A model generated the notes under the pieces. That model searched no databases and was not told where the DNA came from. It was given only the letters and a program-made list of their open reading frames with translations. Shown in pieces: positions 39,870 to 48,925 of a stretch of DNA of 64,000 nucleotides (position 1 is its first letter; every line of letters begins with the position of its first letter). This DNA comes from Paraglaciecola sp. (lineage in GTDB: Bacteria > Pseudomonadota > Gammaproteobacteria > Enterobacterales > Alteromonadaceae). A program made the translations under genes and the position numbers. The stretch spans positions 1 to 64,000 of the forward strand of contig JAACSL010000022.1 of NCBI GenBank assembly GCA_009993955.1, written 5' to 3'.

Positions 39870-41993
39870 CTATTTTTCAATAATTTCTTCAGTCAACTGC
39901 TCAATTCTTGCTTTCTGCAACTCGTCACTTAATTGTTCTGCTTCATCTGGTGAGTTCAAAATGTAAGGAATTATCATTATCATCAGTTCGGTGCGATCTT
40001 GACTATCTTTGTCCGTTCTAAATAATTTACCGATTAAAGGTAACTTACCAAACACAGGCACACCTTGATTGCCTTGACTGGTGCTTGATGAGATAAGACC
40101 GCCCAGTAATACTGAGCCACCATCTCTTAGCGTAACAGTCGTATTAATCTTCCTTGTTAGAATAGTTGGGTTACTGCTGCCGGCGGTTGACGAGGCTTCA
40201 CTCAGTTCTTGGTCAATCTCAATGTCTACAAAGCCTGATGCATGCACCGTTGGCTTGACCTGCAATAAAACCCCCGTTCTGCGATATGAAAAGTTTTGAA
40301 TGTTCGGCGCATCACCGGATGTGGTGCTTTGGCTTGACGAAGTGACTACAGGTATTTCATTGCCGACATCAATAGAGGCCTCGCCACCGCTTTTTACCAT
40401 AATGCGTGGTCTGGACCTGATATTTGCTTTCTCGTTTTTATAAAAAGCATTGAGTACCGCACGCGTCTGGCCAGCATTATCAAGAGAAGTACTGAACATC
40501 GAAGCAGCTAAACCAGTGCCACCAAAGGTTGAGAAATTTAATGCAAAACGGCCGAGTGTTGAGTTTGCCAACCACTCCACTCCAGAATTCTCGGTATCGT
40601 TCAATGTGACTTCCGCCAATATCACTTCAACCATCACAGAAGGTGCCGGTTTATCTAAGTTTTTAATCACTGGTAATACTTGTAGCCAATCCTTTCCACT
40701 ACCACTGAATAAGATAGTATTTAACTGTTCGTCCACGGCGTAGCGACCTTTTGCTTCAGCACTTCCGCCGTTGAACGTGGTTCTGGAGGCTGCTGAACTG
40801 GAGTCTGACGCAGTAGTTTTCTCAGATGCCGTTTTGCTTAATTGTGCATCTGCAACACCCAAACTGTTTAATACAGTCACAATATGTGTTGCTTGGGTAC
40901 TTTGTACTTGATAGGTAAACAACCCCTGATCAACTTTATTGTGTTGCTCAGTCTCTAATGTTCGAGCCCACTCAATGATGTGATCTAAAACTTCAGTTGA
41001 TTTTGCAAAAATAACAAGCTGGTTGACCGACGTCAGTGGTAGTAAACGAATCGCCGATGCACCATCGTTTTGTCGTACTGAGTATCCTTCGGCTTTTAAT
41101 ACATTTTCTAAATTAGTGGCCAAATCAGCCACTGATAACATATTTGGCCGCACGATCTGACTGAACATACCTTGCATAGTGGGTTGATCGAGCAGTTTTG
41201 CGGCTGTAACCGCTTGTTCAATGGCGCGAACTGGTCCCATAAATACCAAGGCATTCCTGTTTATATCTTCCTGGATATTCAGCTCTTTTTTGTTAAACAT
41301 TTGAGCAATCCAACCTTTAACAGATGGAGTAGTCAATGCTTTTAAAGGATAGATATAAAAGATTGGTCTGCTGCTGCCAGGGACTTCTGGAAGGGCACGG
41401 CCACTGACTAATAACGGTGTTTCACCATTACTGGCATTCTCTGAAAATGAAAATAAAACCGCATTGTTGCTGATTGAAGTTGTGACGCCGTAGCTGGTCA
41501 GGGTGGTGGTTGCTAGGCGGTATAGATCCTTTTGGCTAATTGCCTCATTGAGTCGCATGGTGACTAAATCGGACGAGCCCTTTAAACCTGGCTCTATTAC
41601 AAAATTCAGGCCCAATTGATTACCAAATACTTCGTTAATAAAAGCAGGCACAGGCAGGTTGTTAAAACTTAATCGACTTATCAACTTGTCACTAAGGCTG
41701 GGTAAAACTGCTGTTTCAGCCACTTCAGAGGCTTGTTCAACACTCAACGATGGCGTATCGAGCAGTTCTAGTTGATCGTTTGAGGAGGTTTCAGTTTCTA
41801 ACGGTATGTAGATATTTCCGTCTTTCACCTCTTTGGCGGGCCGCAACGGTGTCTCAAAAATGATGTCATCTTGCCTAGCGGCTTGGTAGGCAGGGCCCTT
41901 AAAATTTGCACAACTGGTAATAAAACCAAGCATACACAACGGTACAAGAATCTGTGCGGCATCTTTTTTTATTCGTTTTTTTATGACAGACAT
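39870..41993 (-). CDS. gspD: Type II secretion system secretin GspD (lipoprotein form)
   Basis: Outer-membrane gate of the T2SS. The 707 residues begin with a lipoprotein signal whose lipobox is FITSC (Cys at about residue 28). N0/N1-type periplasmic domains follow (RLSFNNLPVPAFINEVFGNQ onwards), then the secretin core with VMVEVILAEVTLNDTENSGVEW, VGNEIPVVTSSS, RTGVLLQVKPTV and GGSVLLGGLISSS. Lipidation could replace a pilotin, since none is encoded here. A Ser/Thr-rich linker lies at about 375-400. It ends the leftward operon after the GspL-, M- and C-like genes. Canonical GspD is usually not a lipoprotein, so this resembles PilQ-like or divergent secretins. Confidence 0.92.
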   Translation of the reverse strand: MSVIKKRIKKDAAQILVPLCMLGFITSCANFKGPAYQAARQDDIIFETPLRPAKEVKDGNIYIPLETETSSNDQLELLDTPSLSVEQASEVAETAVLPSLSDKLISRLSFNNLPVPAFINEVFGNQLGLNFVIEPGLKGSSDLVTMRLNEAISQKDLYRLATTTLTSYGVTTSISNNAVLFSFSENASNGETPLLVSGRALPEVPGSSRPIFYIYPLKALTTPSVKGWIAQMFNKKELNIQEDINRNALVFMGPVRAIEQAVTAAKLLDQPTMQGMFSQIVRPNMLSVADLATNLENVLKAEGYSVRQNDGASAIRLLPLTSVNQLVIFAKSTEVLDHIIEWARTLETEQHNKVDQGLFTYQVQSTQATHIVTVLNSLGVADAQLSKTASEKTTASDSSSAASRTTFNGGSAEAKGRYAVDEQLNTILFSGSGKDWLQVLPVIKNLDKPAPSVMVEVILAEVTLNDTENSGVEWLANSTLGRFALNFSTFGGTGLAASMFSTSLDNAGQTRAVLNAFYKNEKANIRSRPRIMVKSGGEASIDVGNEIPVVTSSSQSTTSGDAPNIQNFSYRRTGVLLQVKPTVHASGFVDIEIDQELSEASSTAGSSNPTILTRKINTTVTLRDGGSVLLGGLISSSTSQGNQGVPVFGKLPLIGKLFRTDKDSQDRTELMIMIIPYILNSPDEAEQLSDELQKARIEQLTEEIIEK

Positions 41994-41999
41994 GTGCTG

Positions 42000-42494
42000 T
42001 TAATTCTCACTATTCGACATCGTTAATGATCCGTCTCGATTTTCTGGAACGGAAAAAAGAGTTTGTAAATAAGTTTGCTCAGTTTGTTGGTTAATCCATA
42101 AAACCGTGTCTGCATTGATGGTTTGAATAAACCAATTCTGCAGCCAACTCTCACCTTCTTTCAATTCAAAGGGGAAGTTATTGCCTTGACCTTCAACCAT
42201 CATAATGACTGACCTAGGTTGCCCTAAAATGATACCCACAATTTGGCCATCACTAATTTGTGGCTCACGCTGCGTTACCGTTTTTGTTTCTTCACTTTTA
42301 ACAACAACTTTGCGAAATTGTGCGACATTGTTCAATATATCTTGCCAGTTGGATTGTTCCATTAGCGCAGAGTCATAGGAAAAAGCATATTTTACCTCTT
42401 TTGCTACTTTTGCCGTTTGCAATGAAAAGGCCACACTTGAGCAAATTGAAATGACCAGCAAAACACTGCATAGAATTCTGATATTTTTAGGCAT
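42000..42494 (-). CDS. GspC/PilP-like inner-membrane clamp protein
   Basis: A 164-residue protein with one N-terminal membrane segment (about 6-24) and a periplasmic homology-region-like domain: DGQIVGIILGQPRSVIMMVE, ELKEGESWLQNWFI and ADTVLWINQQTEQTYL follow the GspC HR pattern. It lacks the C-terminal PDZ or coiled-coil domain of ordinary GspC. Its job should be to couple the secretin N0 domain to the inner-membrane platform. It overlaps the GspM-like gene by 8 bp and precedes gspD by 6 bp, as PilP precedes PilQ. The identity is inferred from pattern and context. Confidence 0.72.
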   Translation of the reverse strand: MPKNIRILCSVLLVISICSSVAFSLQTAKVAKEVKYAFSYDSALMEQSNWQDILNNVAQFRKVVVKSEETKTVTQREPQISDGQIVGIILGQPRSVIMMVEGQGNNFPFELKEGESWLQNWFIQTINADTVLWINQQTEQTYLQTLFSVPENRDGSLTMSNSEN

Positions 42495-43068
42495 TGCTTA
42501 CTCGTTTGAACATAATATCTACAACCAAATTAACTGTGTTTGCCGCCTTTGGGTTGAATTGCATGGACGCAATTCTTACATGCCGATCTTTACTGTCAAA
42601 ATTTGCTAACAAATCTATGAGGTTGGCGGGATTGACCTGACCTGCAATCTCGATCCTCACTTGCCAAAATACTTCACTAGCAAAGGTCAGTTCTTCTGAA
42701 CCAATCAAATTCAAACGTTTTGCCTTAATCAATTTATTCACTTTTTGCTCGACTTCACTCAATGCGGAAGCTTCTGCAATACTGGCGGAAAAAGCAGAAG
42801 GAATAGCATCCAACCAGCTGGTTTGTGTTTGTTTTAATTTTTCGACACCCTCTGTATCAAATGATGAACTGGCAGTGCGCTGATACTTTTCGGCTAAATC
42901 AATACTCGTTTGAATTTGCTGTTTCTCAGATTCAATTAAATCGGCAAAGTGTTTAGTCAGCGAAACCAGTAAAATCGCAGCGATCACCACAGTCATCCAC
43001 TGCAATCGCAGGTTGCTTTGAAATTCAGCAACAAATTTGTTGTTTAACCAAGCATTTGGAATATTCAT
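42487..43068 (-). CDS. GspM/PilO-like inner-membrane assembly protein
   Basis: A 193-residue protein with a short cytoplasmic start, one membrane segment (about residues 22-42), a coiled coil (about 45-75) and a periplasmic ferredoxin-like domain (about 115-190, RIEIAGQVNPANLIDLLANF). This is the GspM/PilO architecture. The ATG at 43068 overlaps the GspL-like stop (ATGA). An upstream in-frame GTG at 43092 is unlikely to be used. Sequence identity to the family is low, and the call rests on topology and operon position. Confidence 0.75.
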   Translation of the reverse strand: MNIPNAWLNNKFVAEFQSNLRLQWMTVVIAAILLVSLTKHFADLIESEKQQIQTSIDLAEKYQRTASSSFDTEGVEKLKQTQTSWLDAIPSAFSASIAEASALSEVEQKVNKLIKAKRLNLIGSEELTFASEVFWQVRIEIAGQVNPANLIDLLANFDSKDRHVRIASMQFNPKAANTVNLVVDIMFKRVSNA

Positions 43069-44015
43069 TTTACGGTCGCTTCTAAAATCCACGTATTGTC
43101 AGAAATGTGTGGCCTGATGTTGATTTGCGTTAAATTGGGCAATTGCTCCAAATCCACGACCATTTGCGTAATATCTAAATCTGATGAATACACTTCCATA
43201 GAAATGACACGATTTTGCCAAGTTAGGGTGTTGAGTTGCCAATTGTTCTGTCGGTTAATCACTGACGCAACACTGGCCAATGTTTCAGGTAAAAAAGCGT
43301 ATTCTTGATGCCAATTACTTAAGCCATTTACCACATCTAAGGCTTGATTTAAATCTGCTTGCATTGACAACTTGTCACCCAAGGTTTCCTGCAATGCAGT
43401 AACTTGCTGCTCAGCCGCAGAACGTTGAATTGTTCCGCTCAGGTAGGCGGTTGACATCCAAACCACTACGCAGATAGCGCAAAAAGCTACTATACCCAGC
43501 CATACGCTCGCTTGACGCAATTTACTATCAAGCTTCCGCGGTATCGCCCAGCCGTGTTCGTTTTGCTGCAACAGCTTCGTGATATCGTTATTGCCTTGAG
43601 ATATCTCACTCACGCTAGCCATCACTTCACAATTGATTAATTGAAATTTTGACCATGTCTGGCGATAGGCATGATTTTTACCCTGAACAATGTATTGTCC
43701 ATCAGGTAGGGCCTGTTGAGCGGCTGTTTCTGGAATGCCCGTGAAAGGTGAAGTGCAAATCCACAAATGCAGCCCTGACGTGCTTACAAACTCATAACTA
43801 TCGCTAGTGGTAAAAGGCGTGAGTCTTTTTTTCTGTAATTTAACCCAACCAGATACCTGATGCTTTTTAAGGCCATGAGGAAACGGTTGAAACTGGTAAA
43901 AACTCACGCTTGTGGAATCAATAGCTTTGTTTTGCGGCCAAATCCAACGATCAAGCCTATTCACGAGCTTTGAAATCAGCAATTGTAGTGATTGTAGTGG
44001 GAACACAGATACCAT
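43065..44015 (-). CDS. GspL/PilN-like inner-membrane platform protein
   Basis: A 316-residue protein with a cytoplasmic region of about 165 residues, a membrane segment (LGIVAFCAICVVVWMSTAYL, about 170-189), a coiled coil (about 195-220) and a periplasmic ferredoxin-like domain (about 240-310). This is the GspL layout. However, the cytoplasmic part is shorter than the actin-like domain of typical GspL and I cannot recognise its ATPase-fold landmarks. I use the ATG at 44015; an in-frame TTG at 44027 is possible. First gene of the leftward L-M-C-D operon. Confidence 0.75.
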   Translation of the reverse strand: MVSVFPLQSLQLLISKLVNRLDRWIWPQNKAIDSTSVSFYQFQPFPHGLKKHQVSGWVKLQKKRLTPFTTSDSYEFVSTSGLHLWICTSPFTGIPETAAQQALPDGQYIVQGKNHAYRQTWSKFQLINCEVMASVSEISQGNNDITKLLQQNEHGWAIPRKLDSKLRQASVWLGIVAFCAICVVVWMSTAYLSGTIQRSAAEQQVTALQETLGDKLSMQADLNQALDVVNGLSNWHQEYAFLPETLASVASVINRQNNWQLNTLTWQNRVISMEVYSSDLDITQMVVDLEQLPNLTQINIRPHISDNTWILEATVK

Positions 44016-44047
44016 AAAGCGCTTCAATAATAAGCTTTTTGTGGTGT

Positions 44048-44076
44048 AATATACCCTATTGATGTCAATAGGTTAA
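44048..44076 (-). promoter_or_regulatory. Promoter of the L-M-C-D operon with an embedded palindrome
   Basis: On the minus strand, TTAACC (44076-44071) and TATATT (44053-44048) are 17 bp apart. The spacer is largely occupied by the perfect inverted repeat CCTATTGA-TG-TCAATAGG (44055-44072). It lies in the gap between the two divergent secretion operons, so a protein binding the palindrome could control both. Confidence 0.5.
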
Positions 44077-44118
44077 TCGCTTCTTTGGTTTTATTCGACG
44101 AATCGGGGAGCCTAGGTG

Positions 44119-45855
44119 ATGAGCTTAGGCGGATTGCTGAAAATTAGTGGGTTTAAAGGATATAAATTGGTTAATAAAATTTCCATTGATGCTGCGCAGT
44201 TAGATGCCGAATTAGCCTTAATGCTGGCCAAGATAGTTCCCCTGAATGGCAAAGACGTAAACCTCGTTGAATCAACTGCTAGGGAGCTAAAGTCTTCTTT
44301 TGCTGTGGCGGCTACACGCTTGGGCATGTGTGGTGAAGAAACGGTTTATCGTGCAATAAGCGATATTTGTGCATGGCCTTTAATTGACCAAATTGCCCAA
44401 TGTCCGCATGCTCAGTTGGTTTTGACCGCCTGTAACGAGATGGGTCTCAATATTGACTGGTGTATAGAGCACCAAGTCTTCCCAGTGCTGACTGAAGACG
44501 ATCAACTCAAACTATATGCGACGGATCCTTGTGCTAGTTTTTCACTTCAAGTGATTGAAAATATTGCAACTTCCAAGCGTGTATCTTGCTTTCTTCTTAC
44601 ACCTGCAATGGCAGTGTCTGTAATGGATGAGATCTCCAGAGAAAGAGCGGTCAGTGAGTTATTCGGTCGTTCAAGAACTGATGTGGCAGCTCTGGCTGAA
44701 GAAGCGCCTGTTATCAATTTAGTTAATAGTATTGTGGAAAGAGCGGTACTGGCAGACTCTTCTGATATTCACATTGAAGCAAGTTCAAAAAATATGGTTG
44801 TCAGGTTTAGGGTGGATGGCCGCTTGTCGGAATTCATGCAACAACCGATGACGCGTTTTCCGGCGATTGCTTCGCGGATCAAATTAATGGCACAGCTTGA
44901 TATTGCTGAACGTCGCTTACCACAGGATGGACGCTTCAGTATTAGGGCTGGTAATAAAGATTTTGATGTGCGGGTTTCTACCGCACCTGATGTGCACGGT
45001 GAGTCCATTGTACTGCGCTTACTACCAAAGAAACGTGACGAACTGTCCATCGAAAGTTTGGGTTTTGAATCCGACCACCTCAATTTAATCAAACAATGGG
45101 GTAGCCTAAATAACGGGATTGTTTTGGTCACGGGGCCTACAGGATCGGGTAAATCAACAACCTTATACGGACTGTTGGGTCATATTAATTCGGGTAAAGA
45201 AAAAATTGTGACAGTAGAGGACCCTGTGGAATACCAACTAGACGGTATCACGCAAGTTCAAGCGCGCCCTGATATAGGTTATACCTTTGCCCGAGCGTTG
45301 CGCACTTTTCTACGTCAAGACCCAGATGTGATCATGGTGGGTGAAATTCGCGATAAAGAGACAGCAGATATAGCAGTGCAGTCATCGCTGACAGGACATT
45401 TGGTGCTGTCTACATTACACACCAATGATGCCTGTTCGGTGTTTCCGCGTTTGACTGATATTGGTGTCGAACCTTTTATGGTTGCTGCTACCATTCAAGG
45501 GGTGCAGGCTCAGCGTTTGGTGAGAAAGCTATGTCAAAACTGCGCCCAAGAAACTGAAGCACCAAGTTTTTTAAACGAAACCTTACCCCAAGGACAGTGG
45601 AAAAAAGCCGTTGGCTGCAAACAATGCCAAGGTCGCGGTTACCGCGGGAGAATTGGTGTCTATGAATTGGTGCCAGTTACTTCCACTATACGACAACTTA
45701 TTACCCATAGTGCGCCGTTAGCCGACATTCGCGCTGAAGCACGTGCGGCAGGCTGCCGGTCACTGTTTGATGACGGTTTGTTGAAGGCTGCTCGTGGGAT
45801 TACCACCGTAGAAGAAGTCTTAAGAGTTTGTTCAGTTGAAGAGAGTGAAGCTTGA
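44119..45855 (+). CDS. gspE: Type II secretion ATPase GspE
   Basis: Hexameric cytoplasmic ATPase driving pseudopilus assembly. The 578 residues have an N-terminal GspE/PilB N1-N2 region (about 1-150), the Asp/His boxes (SSDIHIEASSKNMVVRFRVDG), Walker A GPTGSGKST (about 341-349), Walker B VIMVGEIRDKETADIA, and the His box STLHTNDACS. The zinc-binding motif CQNC...CKQC is at about 472-502. I use the ATG at 44119 (GGGGAG upstream) over an adjacent GTG. First gene of gspEFGHIJK, divergent from the secretin operon. Confidence 0.96.
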   Translation: MSLGGLLKISGFKGYKLVNKISIDAAQLDAELALMLAKIVPLNGKDVNLVESTARELKSSFAVAATRLGMCGEETVYRAISDICAWPLIDQIAQCPHAQLVLTACNEMGLNIDWCIEHQVFPVLTEDDQLKLYATDPCASFSLQVIENIATSKRVSCFLLTPAMAVSVMDEISRERAVSELFGRSRTDVAALAEEAPVINLVNSIVERAVLADSSDIHIEASSKNMVVRFRVDGRLSEFMQQPMTRFPAIASRIKLMAQLDIAERRLPQDGRFSIRAGNKDFDVRVSTAPDVHGESIVLRLLPKKRDELSIESLGFESDHLNLIKQWGSLNNGIVLVTGPTGSGKSTTLYGLLGHINSGKEKIVTVEDPVEYQLDGITQVQARPDIGYTFARALRTFLRQDPDVIMVGEIRDKETADIAVQSSLTGHLVLSTLHTNDACSVFPRLTDIGVEPFMVAATIQGVQAQRLVRKLCQNCAQETEAPSFLNETLPQGQWKKAVGCKQCQGRGYRGRIGVYELVPVTSTIRQLITHSAPLADIRAEARAAGCRSLFDDGLLKAARGITTVEEVLRVCSVEESEA

Positions 45856-47042
45856 AGTTTAAATATTCGGGTTTCGAACTAGCCACCAAACAGGCAACAA
45901 ACGGAGAGGTTGAGGCTGCGTCTGAACAAGAGGCTTTGCGGTTGCTCACTCAAAGGCGTATCGAAGTCTATACCATTGATGAGCCAACTAACTCGAGTCA
46001 CAAAGGTCGAAAAGTCACCGTTTCAGATCTCGTCATTCCACTGCAGGAATTATCCACGTTGTGTGCATCAGGTGTTTCACTCATCGATGCGCTGAAAGCT
46101 TTAGCGCAGAATAAAGAACACCCAGCATTGGCCAATGGCTTCAAAAAAATCGCCAGTCGCATTGAGGGAGGCGAGAGTTTATCGACGGCTTTACAAACCT
46201 CTGGTTTACCTTTTCCGCGCTACGTGGGGCATTTAGTGAATGCTGGGGAATTAGGTGGTCAATTGCCACTAGCCTTAGCCAACGCATCGGAACAACTTAA
46301 TTATGACCAGGCGATTAAAAGCGATTTACGCAGTGCACTAACCTACCCAGTCGTATTGGTTGGGGCTGGCATAGCAGCGATGTTGATCATTTTTTTTGCT
46401 GTCGTACCCAAGTTCAGCCACCTTTTAAATGGGGACAAACCACTCCCTGCATTGGCGACCTTTGTCCTCACTGCAGGCAAGTTAGTAAATGAGTCCCCCT
46501 ATCTTGTTTTAACCTGTATTTTGGGCGTGATCTTTTCATTAGTGGTGATTTTTACTAATCCAACGGTAAAACATTGGTTGATGGATAAAATGATTGAGGT
46601 GCCTGTCATTGGCCCTTGGCTTGCCGAACAAGATGCGGCGCGATGGTCTTCGTTATGTTCCGCTATGCTGCATGCCAAAGTGAATTTGGTTGTGGCATTG
46701 CGACTTGCAGCAGAAAGTTGTGATTATACACGACGTCGCATCCGGGCACAGGCAATGGTGGTTGAAGTTGAATCTGGTGTCGCATTCACACAAGCCTTAG
46801 AGCGTTCAGCGCTAGTACCGCAAACGTCATTGAACTTGGTAGCGGTGGGAGATAAAACCGGACAGTTAGCTCAGATGTTAAGTGCGGTAGCAAAGTTGCA
46901 TGACAATGCTTGTAAACGGCGGATGAAGCAAGTTCTCACCCTCATGGAACCTTTGGCCATTTTAGTGGTTGGGGTACTTATTGGCGTAATGATACTCGGC
47001 ATTGTGATGGCCATTACAGCGTCGACAGATATCGAAATTTAA
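45852..47042 (+). CDS. gspF: Type II secretion inner-membrane protein GspF
   Basis: Polytopic platform protein of the secretion ATPase. The 396 residues have two T2SSF repeats (about 60-185 and 262-385) and three membrane segments (about 163-190, 213-236 and 363-390). Typical family stretches are LSTLCASGVSLIDALKALAQ and SLNLVAVGDKTGQLAQML. The TTG start overlaps the gspE stop. It shows no anomaly. Confidence 0.95.
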   Translation: MKFKYSGFELATKQATNGEVEAASEQEALRLLTQRRIEVYTIDEPTNSSHKGRKVTVSDLVIPLQELSTLCASGVSLIDALKALAQNKEHPALANGFKKIASRIEGGESLSTALQTSGLPFPRYVGHLVNAGELGGQLPLALANASEQLNYDQAIKSDLRSALTYPVVLVGAGIAAMLIIFFAVVPKFSHLLNGDKPLPALATFVLTAGKLVNESPYLVLTCILGVIFSLVVIFTNPTVKHWLMDKMIEVPVIGPWLAEQDAARWSSLCSAMLHAKVNLVVALRLAAESCDYTRRRIRAQAMVVEVESGVAFTQALERSALVPQTSLNLVAVGDKTGQLAQMLSAVAKLHDNACKRRMKQVLTLMEPLAILVVGVLIGVMILGIVMAITASTDIEI

Positions 47043-47072
47043 GCGTGATAAAAACTAGGAATAGAGTCAAAA

Positions 47073-47492
47073 ATGAAAAAGAGCGTTAAAAACGGTTTTA
47101 CAATGATTGAATTGTTGGTGGTGTTAGTCATTCTTGGTCTGCTAGCAGGCTTAGTTGGCCCTCAATTTTTTGGCAAGGTCGATAGCTCCAAAGTGAGGAC
47201 AGCGGAAACTCAAGTTAAAATGTTGAAAATGGCGTTGCAAACCTATCGTCTGGATATCGGTTCATATCCTGCTGCGCTAAATGACTTGCGCACTGCGCCA
47301 GCCTCAGCAAAAGGACGTTGGGATGGTCCGTATTTAGATGAAACATTGCCACTCGATCCTTGGAATCATGACTATCAGTACCGCGTCGATGCTCAAGCAG
47401 AGCAGGGATTTTATTTATACAGTTTAGGTGCAGATGGACTAGAGGGTGGGGAAGAGCTCAATGCTGACATAGGTTATGTCCCAGCTAACTAA
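47073..47492 (+). CDS. gspG: Major pseudopilin GspG
   Basis: Main subunit of the T2SS pseudopilus. The 139 residues start with a short basic leader cut by prepilin peptidase before FTMIELLVVLVILGLLAGLV (Gly-Phe at about 8-9, Glu+5 present). The C-terminal part has the Pro-rich/Ca-binding loop of GspG (SYPAALNDL, WDGPYLDETLPLDPW, SLGADGLEGG). Its last codons overlap the gspH start. No prepilin peptidase gene is in the window, so one shared with type IV pili is expected elsewhere. Confidence 0.96.
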   Translation: MKKSVKNGFTMIELLVVLVILGLLAGLVGPQFFGKVDSSKVRTAETQVKMLKMALQTYRLDIGSYPAALNDLRTAPASAKGRWDGPYLDETLPLDPWNHDYQYRVDAQAEQGFYLYSLGADGLEGGEELNADIGYVPAN

Positions 47493-47874
47493 CTCACCAC
47501 TTAAGCATGTTAGTGGTTTTACCATGATAGAACTGCTTGTCACATTAGTATTGCTGGGTTTGATCGCGTCGGTGGCGGCCCCAGGCATTGACGCGTGGTT
47601 GCGTTCAAGACAGGCTAGCGCAGTGCGCTTAGCCCTCAGCAGTGAAATGGCTTTATTACCCCTAAAAGCCAAAAACCTCGGTGAACATCTTTTGATTAAC
47701 TCAGTAGATCAACTTGACCAGCCAGAACTACCCTTAAGGTTTATTACACCAATTTCGGTGCTCAGTAATGGCTATTGCCAAGGTGGGCAGGTGGAATTAA
47801 TGCAGAATAGCCAAGCTATTGTGTTTGATGTAATGCCACCCTTGTGTGAGGTGCGTCGCCTTGAGACAAAATAA
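47476..47874 (+). CDS. gspH: Minor pseudopilin GspH
   Basis: A 132-residue pseudopilin with the type IV methylation motif GFTMIELLVTLVLLGL after a 13-residue leader (about 14-29). It carries the expected Glu+5 and a beta-rich C-terminus with two Cys (NGYCQGGQ and PPLCEVRR) that may form a disulfide. It overlaps gspG by 17 bases and gspI by about 14. GspH is assigned by its place after gspG; sequence alone among minor pseudopilins is not decisive. Confidence 0.87.
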   Translation: MSQLTNSPLKHVSGFTMIELLVTLVLLGLIASVAAPGIDAWLRSRQASAVRLALSSEMALLPLKAKNLGEHLLINSVDQLDQPELPLRFITPISVLSNGYCQGGQVELMQNSQAIVFDVMPPLCEVRRLETK

Positions 47875-48277
47875 AGTCGGCTTTTCTTTGATTGAAGCAA
47901 TAGTGGCTTTAGTTATCCTCTCATTGTTTTTCAGTGCAATGTGGGCTTGGTTTGCCACCGCAACAAAATCGACTTCAAGCATTGAACGTTTGGTGGCGTT
48001 ACCCGAAATATATCAACAGTTTATGGTTAATCTGGCACTGCAGGACCTTAACACCACGCCACAAGGCACTTTCGTGATGGGTGACCTTGAACTTGCGTGG
48101 CAAGCCAAGGTGATTCGACGCTCCGACCAAGAACAATATCGCCGTCAGCCCGCCTGGATTGTGGCCTTGTATGAAGTAGACGTGGCGGTATTAGCAAATG
48201 GTCGAGAAGTGACAACATTCGTCACAAAAACAGTTCGTCAATTTCCTGATCCTACCTACGTCGATATTCCCTCTTAA
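47861..48277 (+). CDS. gspI: Minor pseudopilin GspI
   Basis: A 138-residue pseudopilin. I choose the TTG at 47861 because GAGGTG lies seven bases upstream; it yields a short leader MRQNKVG before FSLIEAIVALVILSLFF, the methylation motif with Glu+5. A GTG at 47846 is the alternative. It should sit in the tip complex with GspJ and GspK. It lies between gspH and gspJ and abuts gspJ (TAA then ATG). Confidence 0.87.
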   Translation: MRQNKVGFSLIEAIVALVILSLFFSAMWAWFATATKSTSSIERLVALPEIYQQFMVNLALQDLNTTPQGTFVMGDLELAWQAKVIRRSDQEQYRRQPAWIVALYEVDVAVLANGREVTTFVTKTVRQFPDPTYVDIPS

Positions 48278-48919
48278 ATGAAGTGCATGATGAAACTTTG
48301 GCAGAAAAAGCGCTACCCACACCAAGGGATGCATGCAAAAAGAGGGTTTACCTTAATTGAAATGTTGGTGGTGTTGGTTATTTTGGCCTTAGTCATCAGT
48401 TTGTTGATTCAAAGCTTTTCCACTACTTGGCGTAGTTTTGAACGCCTTAGTATGCAAGATTTAGCAATTAAAGTGGCGCGTTTGCCCGCTAGTTGGTTTA
48501 CCAACAGCGTTGCCGGCGCAGTACTTTATCATCCTGACACCTCATTATTTACCGGAACGAGAGATCGCCTTGAATTTGTCACGAGTGAAGCGCCTGACGA
48601 TGATATGCATATTCCCCAGCGCCTAGTGTGGCGAATTGATTACCAAAACATCAATGCCCAGGAATCGCACTGGACATTGGTGTTTGAGTCACAACTGGGT
48701 GGGCAAAGTCGCACGGTGATGACCTTTGAGCAAGAGCCTCACTTTGAGTATTGGAACGGGCAACAGTGGTTGCTGGACTTTCGTCCGCCGTCAGGTCTCT
48801 TACCTTCGGCTGTAAAAATAGTGCAAAACGATGTGGTTTGGGCACTAGCAAAACCTCTCAGACCTGTAGTGGCAGATATTCCCCCTGAGTTAGCGCAGTT
48901 TGGTGTGTATGAGTTCTAA
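48278..48919 (+). CDS. gspJ: Minor pseudopilin GspJ
   Basis: A 213-residue pseudopilin with a long basic leader (about 22 residues) before GFTLIEMLVVLVILALVISL. Glu+5 is present, and the globular C-terminal domain is longer than that of GspH or GspI, as expected for GspJ. Its ATG follows the gspI stop directly; a later Met at codon 4 or 5 could be the true start, since no SD favours the first. Downstream it is 6 bp from gspK. Confidence 0.88.
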   Translation: MKCMMKLWQKKRYPHQGMHAKRGFTLIEMLVVLVILALVISLLIQSFSTTWRSFERLSMQDLAIKVARLPASWFTNSVAGAVLYHPDTSLFTGTRDRLEFVTSEAPDDDMHIPQRLVWRIDYQNINAQESHWTLVFESQLGGQSRTVMTFEQEPHFEYWNGQQWLLDFRPPSGLLPSAVKIVQNDVVWALAKPLRPVVADIPPELAQFGVYEF

Positions 48920-48925
48920 AACAAC

